Source: an uncultured Collinsella sp.
GTDB lineage: Bacteria; Actinomycetota; Coriobacteriia; Coriobacteriales; Coriobacteriaceae
Length of the DNA stretch: 13,755 nt
Direction of reading: 5' to 3'
NCBI GenBank assembly: GCA_934654605.1
Contig: CAKUGH010000043.1
Location: 1-13,755, forward strand
Below are positions 13,165 to 13,755 of this stretch, piece after piece (the stretch's first letter is position 1; the number at the start of each line of letters is the position of its first letter). The position numbers and the translations under genes are program-made. The notes beneath the pieces were generated by a model, which saw nothing but the letters and a program-made list of their open reading frames with translations, did no database searches and had not been told where the DNA came from.

Positions 13165-13233
13165 AAGTTGCGGTGGAATAGTTCCTGTTTGGGCGCAAAA
13201 AGCCGTTAAACAGGAACTATTTCACCGCAACTT
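13165..13233. repeat. Inverted repeat C
   Basis: 26-nt arms at 13165-13190 and 13208-13233 with a single mismatch, 17-nt loop. The arms begin AAGTTGCGGTG and end CCTGTTT. It ends 12 bp from the larE stop, so it is the first structure that minus-strand transcription meets. It has no T-run on that side. Confidence 0.7.
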
Positions 13234-13245
13234 ATTGGGCGTTGC

Positions 13246-13755
13246 TTATTGATTCATGGCTCCGTGGATGTAGGGGGTTACCTCGGGGGAGATGTGGCCG
13301 CAGCCTAGGTTGCGTAGGGCGGATTCGATGGCGGCGGGCAGCGGGGTTTTGCCTTCGGCGTCGACTGGGGTGCCACCGAGGGCGGCAATCTTGTCGACGT
13401 CGGACGGGACTGCCTCGATATGCATGCAGCCGCCGACCAGGCGCGCGCGGACCTGCGAAAGGTCAAGGTCGTGTAGGTAATCCTCGCAGGCGCGAATCAG
13501 GTCGACCTTCTCGCGCGTAAGCTCCTCGCCTGTGGGGATTCGCGTGGCGAGACAGGCACCGGCTGGCAGATTCCAGACGGGATAGCCCCATGCGCGCAGC
13601 AGCTCGCGCTCCTCTTCCTTGGTAAAGCCGACCTCCATAAGAGGCGAGCGCACGCCGAGCTCCTCGGCGGCACGCATGCCGGGGCGGTAGTCGCCGCGGT
13701 CGCTCGCGTTGCTGCCGTCGATGACGGTGGGGAAACCCAGTGACTTGGCGTGGTT
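13246..13755 (-). CDS. larE: ATP-dependent sacrificial sulfur transferase LarE, C-terminal part (5' end outside window)
   Basis: 169 C-terminal residues are visible; the frame is open to the window edge. LarE builds the nickel-pincer cofactor of lactate racemase and related enzymes by giving up sulfur to the pyridinium precursor. Diagnostic stretches are TVIDGSNASDRGDYRPGM, EELGVRSPLMEVGFTKEE, GYPVWNLPAGACLATRIP, RVRARLVGGCMHIE (read in the frame as QVRARLVGG) and a C-terminal GGTPVDAEGKTPLP. The ATP-binding PP-loop lies upstream, out of view. Only one Cys is in the PAGACLATR loop, which fits the form that sacrifices its own cysteine better than the iron-sulfur form; this is an inference. No other lar genes are in the window. 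Confidence 0.85.
   Translation of the reverse strand, partial: NHAKSLGFPTVIDGSNASDRGDYRPGMRAAEELGVRSPLMEVGFTKEEERELLRAWGYPVWNLPAGACLATRIPTGEELTREKVDLIRACEDYLHDLDLSQVRARLVGGCMHIEAVPSDVDKIAALGGTPVDAEGKTPLPAAIESALRNLGCGHISPEVTPYIHGAMNQ

Larger units (their letters stand above)
12578..13245. other. 668-bp gene-free, structure-rich stretch
   Basis: Between the EIIA gene and larE. It holds, in order: the operon terminator (12617-12660), a 14-bp palindrome (12684-12697), structured element copy 2 (12694-12852), and three consecutive inverted repeats (12870-12932, 12954-13115, 13165-13233). The only long open frame (12883-13209) runs through the inverted repeats and lacks a ribosome site. Base composition from 12860 on looks more AT-rich than the flanking genes. 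Confidence 0.7.

Noticed and set aside
12883..13209. 108-residue open frame on the plus strand
   Set aside because: It runs through inverted repeats A and B into repeat C, has no ribosome site, and its translation shows no protein-like pattern; it is a by-product of the repeats.
12694..13233. CRISPR array or retron-like RNA
   Set aside because: Repeats are inverted and unlike each other, without regular spacing or spacers, and no Cas or reverse transcriptase gene is nearby.

Overview
The window reads as a gut-type, high-GC actinobacterium of the class Coriobacteriia, most like Collinsella. The evidence is C/G-ending codon use, strong AGGAGG ribosome sites about 5 nt before the starts, an EF-G-like second factor, and a fructose-family PTS beside split transketolase genes. 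This taxonomic call is an inference from the overall look, not from a search.

Left part (1-1601): the end of a polar amino-acid ABC transporter, with a permease cut by the window edge and its ATPase. The two genes are separated by a 161-bp structured spacer, and a clean terminator follows. 1602-3987: a monocistronic EF-G-like GTPase preceded by a hairpin-rich leader and followed by a 13-bp terminator. Its G3 and G4 motifs are degenerate. 4054-5034 (minus strand): a membrane-anchored or secreted DNA/RNA non-specific nuclease of the DNA-entry type.

Centre (5154-12577): a sugar-catabolic locus. A LacI-family regulator on the minus strand is divergent from a six-gene plus-strand operon: fructose-family PTS EIIBC, a GatZ/KbaZ-family protein, a small transaldolase, transketolase N-terminal half, transketolase C-terminal half, and PTS EIIA. 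In the 415-bp divergent gap lies a perfect 10+10 bp inverted repeat centred on CG, a good candidate LacI-type operator. There is no GatY/KbaY aldolase and no sugar-phosphate kinase. I infer that the PTS delivers a ketose phosphate, that the GatZ-like protein may epimerise it, and that transaldolase and the two-subunit transketolase feed it into the non-oxidative pentose phosphate pathway. The first three gene junctions each carry a GC-rich hairpin without a T-tract; the last three genes are tightly packed.

Right part (12578-13245): a 668-bp gene-free stretch unusually rich in structure. It holds a terminator, a second diverged copy of the element found at 598-752, and then three back-to-back inverted repeats (arms about 20, 51 and 26 nt). 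These look like non-autonomous mobile or structured repeat elements. The window ends in the 3' part of larE (minus strand), a sulfur transferase for the nickel-pincer cofactor.

The best candidates for something undescribed are the PTS/GatZ-like/transaldolase/split-transketolase pathway, the paired structured element, and the inverted-repeat cluster.
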